DNA of 64,000 bases from Dermabacter vaginalis (GTDB taxonomy: Bacteria > Actinomycetota > Actinomycetes > Actinomycetales > Dermabacteraceae), in contig NZ_CP012117.1 in assembly GCF_001678905.1 (NCBI RefSeq), positions 1,736,001 to 1,800,000 on the forward strand, given 5' to 3'. Below the pieces are notes generated by a model. It ran no database searches and was not told the DNA's origin. It saw nothing but the letters and a program-made list of their open reading frames with translations. Positions 39,980 to 50,167 of the stretch are shown here, in pieces (within the stretch, counting starts at the first letter, position 1; every line of letters begins with the position of its first letter). Made by a program: the position numbers and the translations under genes.

Positions 39980-42900
39980 CTAGTGCAGGCACTGCGCCCC
40001 GAGCAGAGTCTTGAGGGACGCGAAAAGTGCCGGTGAAGGCGCAACCGACAGGCGCCGATCCACCCGCATGAGGGTCGCGCGACCCGGCTCCGTGAGGCGC
40101 ACACGCACCTCGCTCCCGCCAGGATGATCTTCGAGGATGCCCCGGAGCTGCTGTGCGACTTCCCCCGTCATGCGCGAGTCGGGCACCGTGATCATGAGGG
40201 GGCCATCGGCCATTGCGCCCGAGGTATCGAGCACGCGCATCTCTTGCACGCGCATCTCGGGCGAGCCCTTCGAGTTGTCCACGCGGCCCCGCATCGAGAC
40301 CACAAGGTCTCCCGCAAGTTCGGTCGCAACCTGCTGATACGACTGCGGGAACATGAGGCAATCGATCGCGCCCTCGAGATCCTCAACCGTGACGATCGCC
40401 CACGTGTCGCCCTTCTTCGTAATTTTGCGCTGAATACTCGTGATGAGCCCCGCGATTGTCACCATGCCAAGCGCATCGGTGTCCTCGGTTTCCGCAAGCG
40501 CCGTGATCGAATGCGAGCTCGCTTGCGCAATCACGTGCTCGAGCCCCTGGAGCGGGTGGTCGCTCACGTAAAGCCCGAGCATCTCGCGCTCAAAAGCGAG
40601 TTTTTGCTTGCGGTCCCACTCGGGAAGCTCGGGCACCTGAATCGTGGCGGCGCTACCGGAGGCGTAATCGTCTCCGAACATGCCACCACCGAAGAGATCG
40701 TCTTGCCCTTGGGCCTCCTTGCGCTTCACGTCCACGATTCCATCGACCGCATCCTCGTGCACGAGCACGAGCGAGCGTCGGTTGTGGCCGAGCGAGTCGA
40801 AAGCGCCGCCCTTGATGAGCGAATCGATCGTGCGCTTATTGCACACCGAAAGGGGGACCTTGTCGAGGAAGTCCGTGAAGGAGGTGAACTCGCCCTTCTC
40901 CTCGCGGGTCTTGATGATTTCCTCGACGACATGCGCACCAACGTTCTGGATCGCCGAAAGGCCAAAACGGATGTCTTCCCCCACGGCCGCAAAGTTCATG
41001 AGGGAGGAGTTCACGTCCGGCGGAAGCACCGTGATGTGGCGGTGGCGGCAGTCCCCGAGGTACAGGCCAAGGCGGTCGCGATTGTTTTGCGTCGAAGTGA
41101 GCAGCGCAGCCATGTACTCAGTCGGGTAGTTCGCCTTGAGGTACGCCGTCCAATACGACACGACGCCATACGCCGCCGAGTGGGACTTGTTAAACGCGTA
41201 GTCGGCGAACGGCAGGAGCACGTCCCACAGTGCCTGAACGGCCGCGTCACTGTAACCGTGATCGAGCATGCCCTGGCGAAAGCCCACATACTGCTTATCG
41301 AGCTCGGCCTTTTTCTTTTTGCCCATCGCACGGCGCAAAATATCCGCCTGGCCAAGCGTGAAGCCCGCGACCTTCTGCGCGGTCTGCATGACCTGCTCCT
41401 GATACACGATCACGCCGTAGGTCTCGGAAAGAATGTCGTGAAGCGGTTCCTCGAGTTCAGGATGGATCGGGGTGATCTCCTGGAGCCCGTTCTTCCTCAG
41501 CGCGTAGTTCGTATGCGAGTTCATGCCCATCGGGCCCGGGCGGTACAGGGCCGACACGGCGCTAATGTCGCCGAACTTATCGGGTTTCATCTGGCGAAGA
41601 AGGGAGCGCATGCCGGCACCATCGAGCTGAAACACACCGAGAGTATCGCCGCGCTGAAGCAGATCGAATGTTGCCGGATCATCGAAACCGAGGTGCTCGA
41701 GGTCGGGAACGTCCTTGCCGTTCGTTTCAATGTTCTCGATCGCATCGGAAATCACCGTGAGGTTGCGAAGCCCCAGGAAGTCCATTTTGAGCAGACCGAG
41801 CGTCTCGCACGTCGGGTAGTCGAACTGGGTGATGATTTGCCCGTCGGAAGGGCGGCGCATCATCGGGATGATGTCCGTGAGGGTCTCGCTCGACATGATG
41901 ACGGCGCATGCGTGCACGCCCCAGCCACGCGTGAGGCCTTCAACGCCCTGCGCAATATCCATCACTCGCTGCCACGAGGGATTCTCCCGATACTGGCGGC
42001 GGAAATCCTCCGCTTCCGCGTAACGCTTATCGTTCTCGTCGAAGATGCCCTTGAGCGTAATGTCCTTGCCCATCACCGCGGGCGGGAGCGCCTTCGTCAT
42101 CTGATCACCAAGCGCGTACGGCTCACCGAGAACGCGTGCTGAATCCTTAATCGAGTTCTTGGTCTTCATCACGCCGTACGTGATGACCTGCGCGACCTTG
42201 TCGTCGCCATAACGCTCGGTCACGTACTCGAGTACTTCGCCACGCCGGCGATCGTCGAAGTCCACGTCGAAGTCGGGCATGGACACGCGATCCGGGTTGA
42301 GGAATCGCTCGAACAGAAGACCGTGCGGAAGAGGATCGAGATCGGTAATGCGCATCGCGTACGCGACCATCGAACCTGCACCCGAGCCACGCCCCGGCCC
42401 CACGCGGATCCCGTGCTCTTTCGCCCAGCGAATGAAGTCAGAAACGACCAGGAAGTAGCCCGGGAAGCCCATGCGCGTGATGATACCGACCTCGTAATCA
42501 GCCCGCTCCTGGACCTCGTTGGGAATCCCGCTCGGGTAGCGCTCGTGAAGGCCCCTCTGGACCTCCTTGATGAACCACGAATGCTCATCTTCGCCCGCGG
42601 GTACCGGGAAGCGCGGCATGTAGTTCGCGCCCTCCGCGGTCGTCGTGAATTCGACGTCGCACATTTCGGCGACCCGCAGAGTGTTGTCACACGCCTCGGG
42701 AAGCTCCCGGAAAAGCTCGCGCATCTCACGTGCGCTCTTGAGGTAGTAGCCCGAACCATCGAACTTAAAACGCCCCGGGGTGTCGAACGTCGAACCCGAG
42801 TTGATACACAAAAGCGCGTCCTGGATCTTCGCATCGTCCTCGTAGACGTAGTGAAGGTCGTTCGTCGCCAGAAGAGGGGCGTCGATCGTCTTCGACAGTT

Positions 42901-43531
42901 CGATCAGGTCCTTCGTGACGCGCCGCTCGAGCTCGAGGCCATGGTCCATGAGCTCGACAAAGTAGTTCTCCTTGCCGAACATGTCCTGGTATTCGCCGGC
43001 AGCCTTAACGGCTTCGTCCCACTGCCCAAGGCGAATGCGGGTTTGAATCTCGCCCGAGGGGCAACCCGTCGAGGCAATAAGGCCATCGGAGTATTTCGAG
43101 AGGATCTCGCGGTCCATGCGAGGCCACTTGCCCATCTGGCCATCGAGCGAGGCGTAGCTCGCGAGGCGAAAAAGGTTGTGCATGCCCGCCGTGGTGCGAC
43201 TCAAAAGGGTGAGGTGCGTGTAGGCACCGCGCGCCGAAACGTCGTCGCCGGCATCCTGCTGCGCTTTCGTACCCCACTGGACGCGCGAGCGATCATGGCG
43301 GCTCGTCCCCGGAGTCACATACGCCTCAACGCCGATGATGGGCTTGACCCCTGCGGCGACGGCGTTCTTGTAAAACTCGTAGGCTCCGAACACGTAACCG
43401 TGATCGGTGATGGCAACGGCCTTCTGCCCGGCCTCTGCAGCGGCATTCACGAGCTTGCTGATCTTCGAGGCCCCATCGAGCATCGAATAATCGGTGTGGA
43501 CGTGAAGGTGAACGAAATCCTCGGAAGCCAT
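39980..43531 (-). CDS. dnaE: DNA polymerase III alpha subunit
   Basis: A 1183-residue replicative polymerase (DnaE1 class). The N-terminal PHP domain (H-L-H-V-H-T-D-Y-S) retains metal-binding His and may proofread, as known for actinobacterial DnaE1. The polymerase palm carries P-G-R-G-S-G-A-G-S and the catalytic P-D-F-D-V-D-F-D. Beta-clamp-binding and OB-fold regions follow near the C-terminus. The ATG at 43531 gives the usual M-A-S-E-D-F-V-H-L-H start; a TTG 7 codons earlier is less likely. Length is full, with no frameshift. Confidence 0.96.
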   Translation of the reverse strand: MASEDFVHLHVHTDYSMLDGASKISKLVNAAAEAGQKAVAITDHGYVFGAYEFYKNAVAAGVKPIIGVEAYVTPGTSRHDRSRVQWGTKAQQDAGDDVSARGAYTHLTLLSRTTAGMHNLFRLASYASLDGQMGKWPRMDREILSKYSDGLIASTGCPSGEIQTRIRLGQWDEAVKAAGEYQDMFGKENYFVELMDHGLELERRVTKDLIELSKTIDAPLLATNDLHYVYEDDAKIQDALLCINSGSTFDTPGRFKFDGSGYYLKSAREMRELFRELPEACDNTLRVAEMCDVEFTTTAEGANYMPRFPVPAGEDEHSWFIKEVQRGLHERYPSGIPNEVQERADYEVGIITRMGFPGYFLVVSDFIRWAKEHGIRVGPGRGSGAGSMVAYAMRITDLDPLPHGLLFERFLNPDRVSMPDFDVDFDDRRRGEVLEYVTERYGDDKVAQVITYGVMKTKNSIKDSARVLGEPYALGDQMTKALPPAVMGKDITLKGIFDENDKRYAEAEDFRRQYRENPSWQRVMDIAQGVEGLTRGWGVHACAVIMSSETLTDIIPMMRRPSDGQIITQFDYPTCETLGLLKMDFLGLRNLTVISDAIENIETNGKDVPDLEHLGFDDPATFDLLQRGDTLGVFQLDGAGMRSLLRQMKPDKFGDISAVSALYRPGPMGMNSHTNYALRKNGLQEITPIHPELEEPLHDILSETYGVIVYQEQVMQTAQKVAGFTLGQADILRRAMGKKKKAELDKQYVGFRQGMLDHGYSDAAVQALWDVLLPFADYAFNKSHSAAYGVVSYWTAYLKANYPTEYMAALLTSTQNNRDRLGLYLGDCRHRHITVLPPDVNSSLMNFAAVGEDIRFGLSAIQNVGAHVVEEIIKTREEKGEFTSFTDFLDKVPLSVCNKRTIDSLIKGGAFDSLGHNRRSLVLVHEDAVDGIVDVKRKEAQGQDDLFGGGMFGDDYASGSAATIQVPELPEWDRKQKLAFEREMLGLYVSDHPLQGLEHVIAQASSHSITALAETEDTDALGMVTIAGLITSIQRKITKKGDTWAIVTVEDLEGAIDCLMFPQSYQQVATELAGDLVVSMRGRVDNSKGSPEMRVQEMRVLDTSGAMADGPLMITVPDSRMTGEVAQQLRGILEDHPGGSEVRVRLTEPGRATLMRVDRRLSVAPSPALFASLKTLLGAQCLH

Positions 43532-43608
43532 GCCCACGATTTTAGTGGGCAATGCCCGAACGGAGGGCTTCAGAAACGAGTCGAGAGAGACGAGCGGCGA
43601 AGACGCAA

Positions 43609-44535
43609 CTAACCGGCGCGCAGCACGTTGAGCGCGTGCTCGAGGTCCTCGGGATACGGCGCCTCAAATTCCACTCGCGTATGCCGCGTGGGATGCTCAA
43701 ACGCAAGGGCACGTGCGTGCAGCCACTGCCTCACGAGGCCAAGTTTCTCGGCGAGTTTCGGATCGGAACCATACTGCGGGTCTCCCACGAGCGGATGCCC
43801 GGCGGTGCTCATATGCACGCGAATCTGGTGGGTGCGGCCAGTCTCGAGTTTGATGTCGAGCAACGAGGCACCAGGAAACATCTCGATCACGTCATAGTGC
43901 GTGATCGAGGGTTTACCGCTTGCCATCACCGCAAACTTATAGTCGTGTTTTTGGCTGCGGCCGATCGGGGCCTCAATCGTGCCCTTCATGTTTTGAAAAT
44001 GTCCCTGGGCAAGAGCGTGATAGCGCTTGTCCACGAGGCGATTGCGAAAGGCGTTCTTCAGAACCGAGTAGGCAACTTCGCTCTTCGCCACGACCATGAG
44101 GCCGCTCGTGCCCACATCGAGGCGGGAGACGATACCGCGACGCTCCTGCGCGCCGCTGGTCGTGATAGCCACGCCCGCGCCAAGAAGACCGCCAAGAACG
44201 GTTGGGCCTTCCCACCCGACGCTCGGGTGCGCCGCCACGCCCACGGGCTTGTTGACCACAACGATGTCGGCATCCTCGAACACGATGTCCATGCCGTCGA
44301 CTTTCTCGGGGGCCACGTCGGCAATATCGCGCACTTCGGGAAGCGTGACGGCAAGCTGTTGCCCTTCGCTCACGCGTTCGGATCGAGCGGGAACCTTGCC
44401 GTCTACGAGGGCGCTTCCCGCTTGCACGAGCTCCGCGGCCTTCGTTCGTGAAAGCCCCAGAAGGCGCGAGAGGGCAACATCGACCCTCTCGCCCTCAAGC
44501 CCTTCGGGTACGAAGAAGAGCCGCTCATTACTCAC
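43609..44535 (-). CDS. rluD: RluA/RluD-family RNA pseudouridine synthase
   Basis: A 308-residue enzyme that converts uridine to pseudouridine, probably in helix 69 of 23S rRNA if a true RluD. Residues 1-60 form an S4 RNA-binding domain. The catalytic motif is G-I-V-S-R-L-D-V-G-T-S-G-L with the essential Asp. T-G-R-T-H-Q-I-R-V-H is the second family signature. The GTG start overlaps the lspA stop by 4 nt. The lspA-rluD pairing is widely conserved. The symbol reflects the family; the target is not proven. Confidence 0.92.
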   Translation of the reverse strand: MSNERLFFVPEGLEGERVDVALSRLLGLSRTKAAELVQAGSALVDGKVPARSERVSEGQQLAVTLPEVRDIADVAPEKVDGMDIVFEDADIVVVNKPVGVAAHPSVGWEGPTVLGGLLGAGVAITTSGAQERRGIVSRLDVGTSGLMVVAKSEVAYSVLKNAFRNRLVDKRYHALAQGHFQNMKGTIEAPIGRSQKHDYKFAVMASGKPSITHYDVIEMFPGASLLDIKLETGRTHQIRVHMSTAGHPLVGDPQYGSDPKLAEKLGLVRQWLHARALAFEHPTRHTRVEFEAPYPEDLEHALNVLRAG

Positions 44536-45089
44536 GCTCGCACCTCGCTCTTTTCACGCGGATCCAGCGGAACGTTGAAGAGTGTGAGCACAACAAGCAA
44601 CACGGCGCCGGTCGTCACCGCGATGTCGGCGACGTTAAAGATTGGCCAGTGCGGAAGTTCAAGGAAATCCACAACGTGGCCCGTCAGAGGCCCCGGGGCC
44701 CGAAAAAGACGATCGACGATGTTGCCGAGTGCCCCACCAAGAAGTAGTGCGAGCGAAACCATCCACGCGCGCGATCGCACGGAACGGACGAGAACGACGA
44801 CAACGGCGAGCGCGATCCCGATCTGAACGCCGGTGATGATCGGAGTGATCGAACCGCCAAACCCAAAAGCAGCGCCCGAGTTATAGATGAGGCGAAGCTT
44901 GAGGATGTCCCCGACGAGGGGCTGCGCGACGTTGTGCTCGAGGGTGTTTTCGGCCCACAGCTTCGACAGCTGGTCGAGCACAAAGACGATCGCGGCGATC
45001 GCAAACGCCACGACCAGGGTGGAACGGGCGGAAGCGCCGGCCGCACGTGCGGACCCGGCGCTTCCGTTCATGGTGTGGCGATCGCTCAC
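44532..45089 (-). CDS. lspA: Lipoprotein signal peptidase II
   Basis: A 185-residue membrane aspartyl protease that removes signal peptides from prolipoproteins such as the siderophore-binding protein here. It has four membrane segments and both catalytic Asp blocks: G-N-I-V-D-R and F-N-V-A-D. Y-N-S-G-A-A-F-G is also conserved. An N-terminal ~25-residue polar tail precedes the first helix. The GTG start overlaps the divIVA stop, and the stop overlaps the rluD start. Confidence 0.95.
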   Translation of the reverse strand: MSDRHTMNGSAGSARAAGASARSTLVVAFAIAAIVFVLDQLSKLWAENTLEHNVAQPLVGDILKLRLIYNSGAAFGFGGSITPIITGVQIGIALAVVVVLVRSVRSRAWMVSLALLLGGALGNIVDRLFRAPGPLTGHVVDFLELPHWPIFNVADIAVTTGAVLLVVLTLFNVPLDPREKSEVRA

Positions 45090-45763
45090 AGGCCGTAGTT
45101 AGCGGCCTTCTCCTGGCTTTCGCCAGTGTCAAGATCGCGAAGTTGGTTCTCGAGGTAGTTGCGCAGGCGAGTGCGGTAGTCACGCTCGAAGGTGCGCAGC
45201 GATTCGATTTCCTTCTCGAGTTCACTCTTCGTGCTTTCAAGACGCTCAAGCGTGGTGCGCGACGTCTCGTTTGCTTCGTTGACGATGCGCTCGTGCTCGG
45301 CGTTGCCCTCGCTGATGAGGCGGTCGCGCTCGGCCTGGCCGTTCGCCACGTGCTCATCGTGGAGACGCTGGGCGAGCGAGATGAGCTCGGAGGCAGAATT
45401 GGTTTCGCCAACGCGCGAGGCACCGGCGGCTGCAGGCGCAGCCGGTGCGACGGCAGCAACAGCAGTCTCGGTCTCCGGCTCAACCTCGGGAGTCTCGGCC
45501 TGCGCAGCGGGAGCTTCGGTTTCGACGACTGCCGGAGCAGCATCGCCCTCGCCACCTTGACCAACGCGAGCCTCGAGCTCGGCAACGCGGCTCTGAGCTT
45601 CCTCGAGCTCGCGCTTCAGGCGGTCGTTTTCCTCAATGAGTTCGCGAAGGCGGGGAATGACGTCGTCGTCAAGGTACTTGTCGACCTCGTCCATGTCGTA
45701 ACCCTCGGTGAAGCGCACGGGAGTGAAGCGCTTATCTTCGAGATCCTTTGGCATAAGAGCCAT
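45086..45763 (-). CDS. divIVA: DivIVA/Wag31 polar-growth and division protein
   Basis: A 225-residue scaffold that senses membrane curvature at poles and septa. The N-terminal lipid-binding domain is recognised in F-T-E-G-Y-D-M-D-E-V-D-K-Y-L-D, followed by a first coiled coil (about 30-60). An Ala/Pro/Glu-rich linker (about 65-120) and a second long coiled coil (about 125-205) complete the protein. ATG at 45763 was chosen because GAGGTGG precedes it. Transcription probably starts in the 135-nt gap after yggT, where TAAAGT is a possible -10. Confidence 0.93.
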   Translation of the reverse strand: MALMPKDLEDKRFTPVRFTEGYDMDEVDKYLDDDVIPRLRELIEENDRLKRELEEAQSRVAELEARVGQGGEGDAAPAVVETEAPAAQAETPEVEPETETAVAAVAPAAPAAAGASRVGETNSASELISLAQRLHDEHVANGQAERDRLISEGNAEHERIVNEANETSRTTLERLESTKSELEKEIESLRTFERDYRTRLRNYLENQLRDLDTGESQEKAANYGL

Positions 45764-45898
45764 GGGTTCCACCTCTTGTTGTTTGAACAGATGATGACTA
45801 TTTAACTTTACCTGAGACCACGGGCGCAGCCTGAATGCACCCACCGCCCCGAAAACCCGTCAAGGGTGCGATCTTCCGGCCGCGCCTTTGGCGATCAC

Positions 45899-46189
45899 TC
45901 ACAACATGTAGGGCGAGGCGAGCATCGAGATGAGCGAGCAGGCAAAGAAGATGATGAGAACGCTCACATCAAGGGCGACCGTACCGAGCTTGAGCGGCGG
46001 AATCACGGATCGCAGCGCCTTCACCGGCGGGTCGGTCAGTGTGTAGATCGCTTCACAGGCGATCAGCACAAGGCCGCGCGGCGAAAAGGAACGCGCATAG
46101 GACTGGATCATCTCGATACCAATCCGCACGAGCAGCAGGATCGAGAAAAGGTACGCCGCGAGGTAAACGAGCGAGGCGAGAATCGCCAT
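45899..46189 (-). CDS. yggT: YggT family membrane protein
   Basis: 96 residues with two hydrophobic regions (about 3-25 and 65-90) and the family core L-T-D-P-P-V-K-A-L-R-S-V-I-P-P. Its role is poorly known but the gene sits between sepF and divIVA in most Gram-positives and is linked to division or osmotic stress. It starts 2 nt after the sepF stop. Confidence 0.92.
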   Translation of the reverse strand: MAILASLVYLAAYLFSILLLVRIGIEMIQSYARSFSPRGLVLIACEAIYTLTDPPVKALRSVIPPLKLGTVALDVSVLIIFFACSLISMLASPYML

Positions 46190-46191
46190 GC

Positions 46192-46677
46192 TCAGCTCTG
46201 GTTGTAGAAGGTGCCCTCGTCAGTGCGGGACTCGCCCTCAACCTCGATGAACTCAGGCGACAGGAGGAACACCTTGGTGGTCACGCGCTCGATCGTGCCG
46301 CGAAGACCAAACACGAGGCCAGCCGAGAAATCCACCATGCGCTTGGCATCGGCTTCGCTCATGTCAGAAAGATTGAGGATGACGGGAACGCCATCGCGGA
46401 ACGACTCGCCAATGCTCTTGGCGTCGTTGTACGAGCGCGGGTGGATAGTCGTGATGCGCTGCATGCTCTCCGGAGCGGCCGGCGCGAGCGATACGCCATT
46501 CTGATGCGGGCGAAGCGGGGTCACGGTGGCCTCCTGAGCCTTGGGCTCCACGGTGCGCTCCGGGACACGCGCAACCTGCGCATCCTCGGCCGCGAAGCTC
46601 TGAGGGTCTTCGTAATGAGTATCGTATTGTTCTTCGGCGAATCCAGCCTTCGCCATCCAGTTGCGCAAAGCGCCCAT
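46192..46677 (-). CDS. sepF: Cell division protein SepF
   Basis: A 161-residue protein that tethers FtsZ to the membrane, taking the role of FtsA, which is absent here. An N-terminal amphipathic segment ([13 protein letters not shown]) is the membrane anchor, residues about 20-65 form a linker, and the C-terminal domain (V-I-L-N-L-S-D-M, then R-M-V-D-F-S-A-G-L) binds the FtsZ tail. ATG at 46677 with AGGGAG upstream was chosen; the frame continuing to 46725 lacks support. Confidence 0.95.
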   Translation of the reverse strand: MGALRNWMAKAGFAEEQYDTHYEDPQSFAAEDAQVARVPERTVEPKAQEATVTPLRPHQNGVSLAPAAPESMQRITTIHPRSYNDAKSIGESFRDGVPVILNLSDMSEADAKRMVDFSAGLVFGLRGTIERVTTKVFLLSPEFIEVEGESRTDEGTFYNQS

Positions 46678-46749
46678 CGAAATTCTCCCTATAAAGAAGC
46701 CGGTTGTTTGCCCCTGGGGAAGCACGGGAGTGCGGGGTCTTTTACGAAA

Positions 46750-47550
46750 CTACCGCAGCGACCCTGGGCGCGACGGAATTTCCGCGCGTGTCGCGGGGTG
46801 CGCTACGCACCATTCTTCTGCCTCAGGGCTATGCCGCCAGATCACTCCGGCAAATCGCCCCGTGTGGGAATCGCGACGATACGAGAAAAGCTCCTCGCTT
46901 TCGAGGGTGCAGCGCTCGATTACCTCGATAGATTCATGTGCGAGTCCTGCGGCTCGAAGCTCGGCTACGGCACCAGCGGGAAGATCAAGTGCGGGGGTGC
47001 CCCACGACGTCCGCGAGGCCAGCGCCTCGTGTTTCGCGACCGATTCGTCAAACATCTGCTCGGGCACTTCATAGCACCGACCGCACACCGAAGGCCCGAT
47101 GATCGCGTGAATATTTTTCGGCGAGGCACCGAGGCTCGCCATCGCCTCAACGGTGGCGCCGAGAACACCACCAAGAAGCCCGCGCCGGCCCGCATGAGCC
47201 GCCCCCATCACCCCGCTCGATTCCTCGGCGAGCACCACCGGGACGCAGTCGGCCACCATGATCGCAAGGGCGACGTCGGCCATCGGCGTTACAAGCGCAT
47301 CCGCCACGCGCGCCCGCTCCCGCATCTCCCTCACATCGGCCTCAGTACGCACGATGGCGACATCCGCAGAATGTACCTGCTCGACAAAGACGAGAGGGGC
47401 GCCGAGCTTCCGCTCGAGAGCTTCACGACGCTTCTTGACCTCGCGAGGGTCATCTCCCACGTGAAGCGCCAGGTTCCCCTCGGCGACCCCCGTAAAAAGG
47501 GCGCGGGCCCCCGAAAAATCGAGGGCCCGCGCCGAAAGTTCGCTGCTCAT
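46750..47550 (-). CDS. pgeF: Peptidoglycan editing factor / laccase-domain protein (YfiH/YlmD)
   Basis: A 266-residue protein of the multicopper polyphenol oxidase-like fold; homologues hydrolyse UDP-MurNAc bearing a wrong first amino acid and have purine nucleosidase activity. Catalytic-site residues are visible in V-H-S-A-D, A-D-C-V-P and A-A-H-A-G-R-R-G. It starts 3 nt after ftsZ, its usual neighbour in actinobacteria. Confidence 0.93.
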   Translation of the reverse strand: MSSELSARALDFSGARALFTGVAEGNLALHVGDDPREVKKRREALERKLGAPLVFVEQVHSADVAIVRTEADVREMRERARVADALVTPMADVALAIMVADCVPVVLAEESSGVMGAAHAGRRGLLGGVLGATVEAMASLGASPKNIHAIIGPSVCGRCYEVPEQMFDESVAKHEALASRTSWGTPALDLPAGAVAELRAAGLAHESIEVIERCTLESEELFSYRRDSHTGRFAGVIWRHSPEAEEWCVAHPATRAEIPSRPGSLR

Positions 47551-47553
47551 GGT

Positions 47554-48807
47554 TCAGCGAAGGAACTGCGGGATATCGAGGTCGTCGTCCGGATTCGCCT
47601 CTTGCTTGATGGTGGGCACGTCAGGCACCTGAGGACGCTCGACCTGGACGGCGCCCTCCGCCTCGGCCGGGTCTGGCTGCGAGACCGAGGGCTGCTCGGG
47701 CTGTGCCTGAGGCGAGCGGGCCGGGATGTATCCCTGGCCCTGCGCGGGTGCCGAAACCCATTCGCGGCTCGAGTGCTGCTGCTCACGCTGCGCGGGCAGC
47801 GTGCTCGAGGGCTGCGCCTGGGCCTGCTGCTTCTGCTGCGCGCCTTCCTCGCCACGCTCTGGCTTGGGATCGAAGCCCGCGGCAATGACGGTCACGCGCA
47901 CCTCGTCACCAAGGGCGTCGTCAATCGCGGTACCAAAGATGATGTTCGCGCTCGGGTGCGCGGCTTCCTGGATCAGGCGTGCGGCATCCGAAACTTCGAC
48001 GAGGCCGAGGTCGCTACCGCCCTGCACCGAAAGGAGTACACCGTAGGCACCATCGATTGACGCCTCGAGAAGCGGGCTCGAAACCGCGAGCTCAGCAGCC
48101 TGGAGGGCGCGGTCGTCGCCGCTTGCGGTACCGATGCCCATGAGGGCTGTACCGGCATCCTTCATGACGCTCTTGACATCCGCGAAGTCGAGGTTGATGA
48201 GACCCGGGGTCGTGATGAGGTCGGTGATGCCCTGAACGCCCTGGAGGAGCACCTGATCGGCAAGCTTGAACGCATCGATCATGGAGACCTTGACGTCGGC
48301 AAGCTGGAGCAGCTTGTCGTTCGGAATCGTGATGAGCGTATCGACCTCGGCCTGGAGAGCATCGATGCCGGAATCAGCCTGGGTCGAGCGACGGCGCCCC
48401 TCGAACGTGAACGGACGGGTCACGACGCCGATGGTCAGCGCCCCGAGCGAGCGAGCAATCTTTGCCACAACAGGTGCGCCGCCCGTGCCGGTGCCGCCGC
48501 CTTCGCCCGCGGTCACGAACACCATGTCCGCGCCTTCGAGGGCTTCGGAAATCTCGTCGGTGTGATCCTCAGCGGCCTTGCGGCCAACTTCCGGGTCGGC
48601 GCCCGCGCCGAGACCGCGAGTCAGCTCCTTGCCGACATCGAGTTTCACATCGGCATCAGACATGAGCAGTGCCTGGGCATCGGTGTTAATGGCAATGAAC
48701 TCGACGCCCTTGAGCCCGGATTCGATCATCCGGTTCACGGCGTTGACGCCGCCGCCGCCGACACCGACGACCTTAATGACTGCGAGGTAGTTCTGCGATC
48801 CGTCCAC
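47554..48807 (-). CDS. ftsZ: Cell division protein FtsZ
   Basis: A tubulin-like GTPase that forms the division ring. The tubulin signature [10 protein letters not shown] binds GTP and the T7-loop sequence is present. A Gln/Pro-rich linker ends in the conserved tail [10 protein letters not shown], which docks SepF. GTG at 48807 is chosen: AAGGA lies 7 nt ahead and it gives the normal [14 protein letters not shown] opening, 417 residues. A longer form from 48849 or 48846 adds an atypical M-G-W-S-W-S peptide. The 247 nt upstream to ftsQ probably hold its own promoter. Confidence 0.95.
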   Translation of the reverse strand: MDGSQNYLAVIKVVGVGGGGVNAVNRMIESGLKGVEFIAINTDAQALLMSDADVKLDVGKELTRGLGAGADPEVGRKAAEDHTDEISEALEGADMVFVTAGEGGGTGTGGAPVVAKIARSLGALTIGVVTRPFTFEGRRRSTQADSGIDALQAEVDTLITIPNDKLLQLADVKVSMIDAFKLADQVLLQGVQGITDLITTPGLINLDFADVKSVMKDAGTALMGIGTASGDDRALQAAELAVSSPLLEASIDGAYGVLLSVQGGSDLGLVEVSDAARLIQEAAHPSANIIFGTAIDDALGDEVRVTVIAAGFDPKPERGEEGAQQKQQAQAQPSSTLPAQREQQHSSREWVSAPAQGQGYIPARSPQAQPEQPSVSQPDPAEAEGAVQVERPQVPDVPTIKQEANPDDDLDIPQFLR

Positions 48808-49054
48808 GTGGATGTCCTTGCTTTCGTTGCTCCAGCTCCACCCCATCACACTGCCTAGTGCGCCTCCCGCGACCGGCGCGGATAGGACAGAAGAGACATG
48901 GGGAGTAAGCGCATTTATCTCGTACTCGACGCTATTGCCTCACAGGCGTCTAGGGCAACATTGTCGAGCGCGTGTCTTACACGAATGTCATTTTCTCGTC
49001 ACAGCCTCCACGGAACGTGGGAACGACGCGCGTCACGACGCGCTTTCGGTGGCT

Positions 49055-50167
49055 CTAGCGAATCGTCGGTGCCTCGGGCGAGGACACGTCGATCACCGCG
49101 CCGGGCTGGTTGAGGAGTGCTTCGAGGACTCGGGCTTTCAGTTCGGAATCCTCGGGCCCGCCCCACACGACCGTGCGAGGACCGGCCTGCGTTGCGACCT
49201 CGAGCGTGACGCTGGAGGGAGAATTCGCGGTCGCCTTCGTGAGTGCCGCGCGTAGATTCGGCGGGAGTACGCGCGTGATGTCGAGCAGCGCCGATTCCGT
49301 CGCCTCAACATTCGGTGTCGCGGGGTCAACGACCAGCCGGGGAAGACTCGCGGGGTTCGCGGCATTCGCGGGGAGTTTCGCTCCACTGCTATCGACAAGC
49401 GAGGTGCTACCACCCGATTCGAGCTGGGCGATCGCGGTGCGCTCAGTGATGACCACGCGGACGGTATTCGGCCAGTGACGAGTAGCCTTCGCGGCCTTCA
49501 CCCCCTGCACGGCGGACAGGTCCTCCTCGAGAGCATTGAGGTCGGTGAAGGCGAGCGGCTGCCCTTCGCGCGCACTCGCCACCTGCTCGAGTGCGCTCAC
49601 ATCAACGTATGTTGCCCCCGCGACACGCACGTCAGAGACCTTGAGTTGCGGAAGGAAAGCGAGGGCGAGCACCGCAAGCGACAACAGCAACACGAAGGAA
49701 CCGAGGATGAGGGGCAGCAAGCGTCGGTTTTTCTGCCAGGGCTTTTTCCGCACCCTGCTCGCGAACCTTTTTCCCGCGTGGACAACGGGGCTCTTTCCCG
49801 GCGATGCCGTTCGCTCTGTCGCGACGGAAGTCGCGGACGTTCGTGACCGGGCTACCTTCGTCTTCGTCGGTGCCTTTGCGGGCTTCGCCGTCTTTCCCTG
49901 CTTCGTGCGCTTCGTGTCCGGTGCACGCTTGGTGGGCTCCGGTGAGGTTTCCGTCTCCTGGGGCTTGGCGGGGGAAGCGCCGCCGGGTGGGAGAGGCTTC
50001 GTGTTCCGACGGTTGCCGACTACACGTTGCGGCTTCTTCCTTTCACCGCGCTTTGGCTGATCCGCTTTTGTGGTCTTGCTCTTACGGCTCTCGTCGACGT
50101 TCACCGCCGCCCTGGCTTCGGAGCGCCTTGGGCGCACGGGCCGTTGCGGGCGCTTCGGGGTGCTCAT
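49055..50167 (-). CDS. ftsQ: Cell division protein FtsQ (DivIB)
   Basis: A 370-residue bitopic divisome protein. Residues 1-145 form a very basic, Lys/Arg/Pro-rich cytosolic tail, longer than usual. One membrane helix spans about 150-170, and a POTRA domain starts at K-V-S-D-V-R-V-A-G-A. Outside the cell it links FtsL to the septal synthase. The ATG overlaps the murC stop by 4 nt. Confidence 0.92.
   Translation of the reverse strand: MSTPKRPQRPVRPRRSEARAAVNVDESRKSKTTKADQPKRGERKKPQRVVGNRRNTKPLPPGGASPAKPQETETSPEPTKRAPDTKRTKQGKTAKPAKAPTKTKVARSRTSATSVATERTASPGKSPVVHAGKRFASRVRKKPWQKNRRLLPLILGSFVLLLSLAVLALAFLPQLKVSDVRVAGATYVDVSALEQVASAREGQPLAFTDLNALEEDLSAVQGVKAAKATRHWPNTVRVVITERTAIAQLESGGSTSLVDSSGAKLPANAANPASLPRLVVDPATPNVEATESALLDITRVLPPNLRAALTKATANSPSSVTLEVATQAGPRTVVWGGPEDSELKARVLEALLNQPGAVIDVSSPEAPTIR

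Noticed and set aside
40124-42142. 672-codon plus-strand frame opposite dnaE, and similar long frames at 27625-29460 and 46039-48060
   Set aside because: All mirror well-conserved minus-strand genes, and their translations are Arg/His-rich without motifs.
44881-45585. 234-codon minus-strand frame across lspA and divIVA
   Set aside because: A shifted frame of divIVA with Ser/Arg/Pro-rich low-complexity translation.
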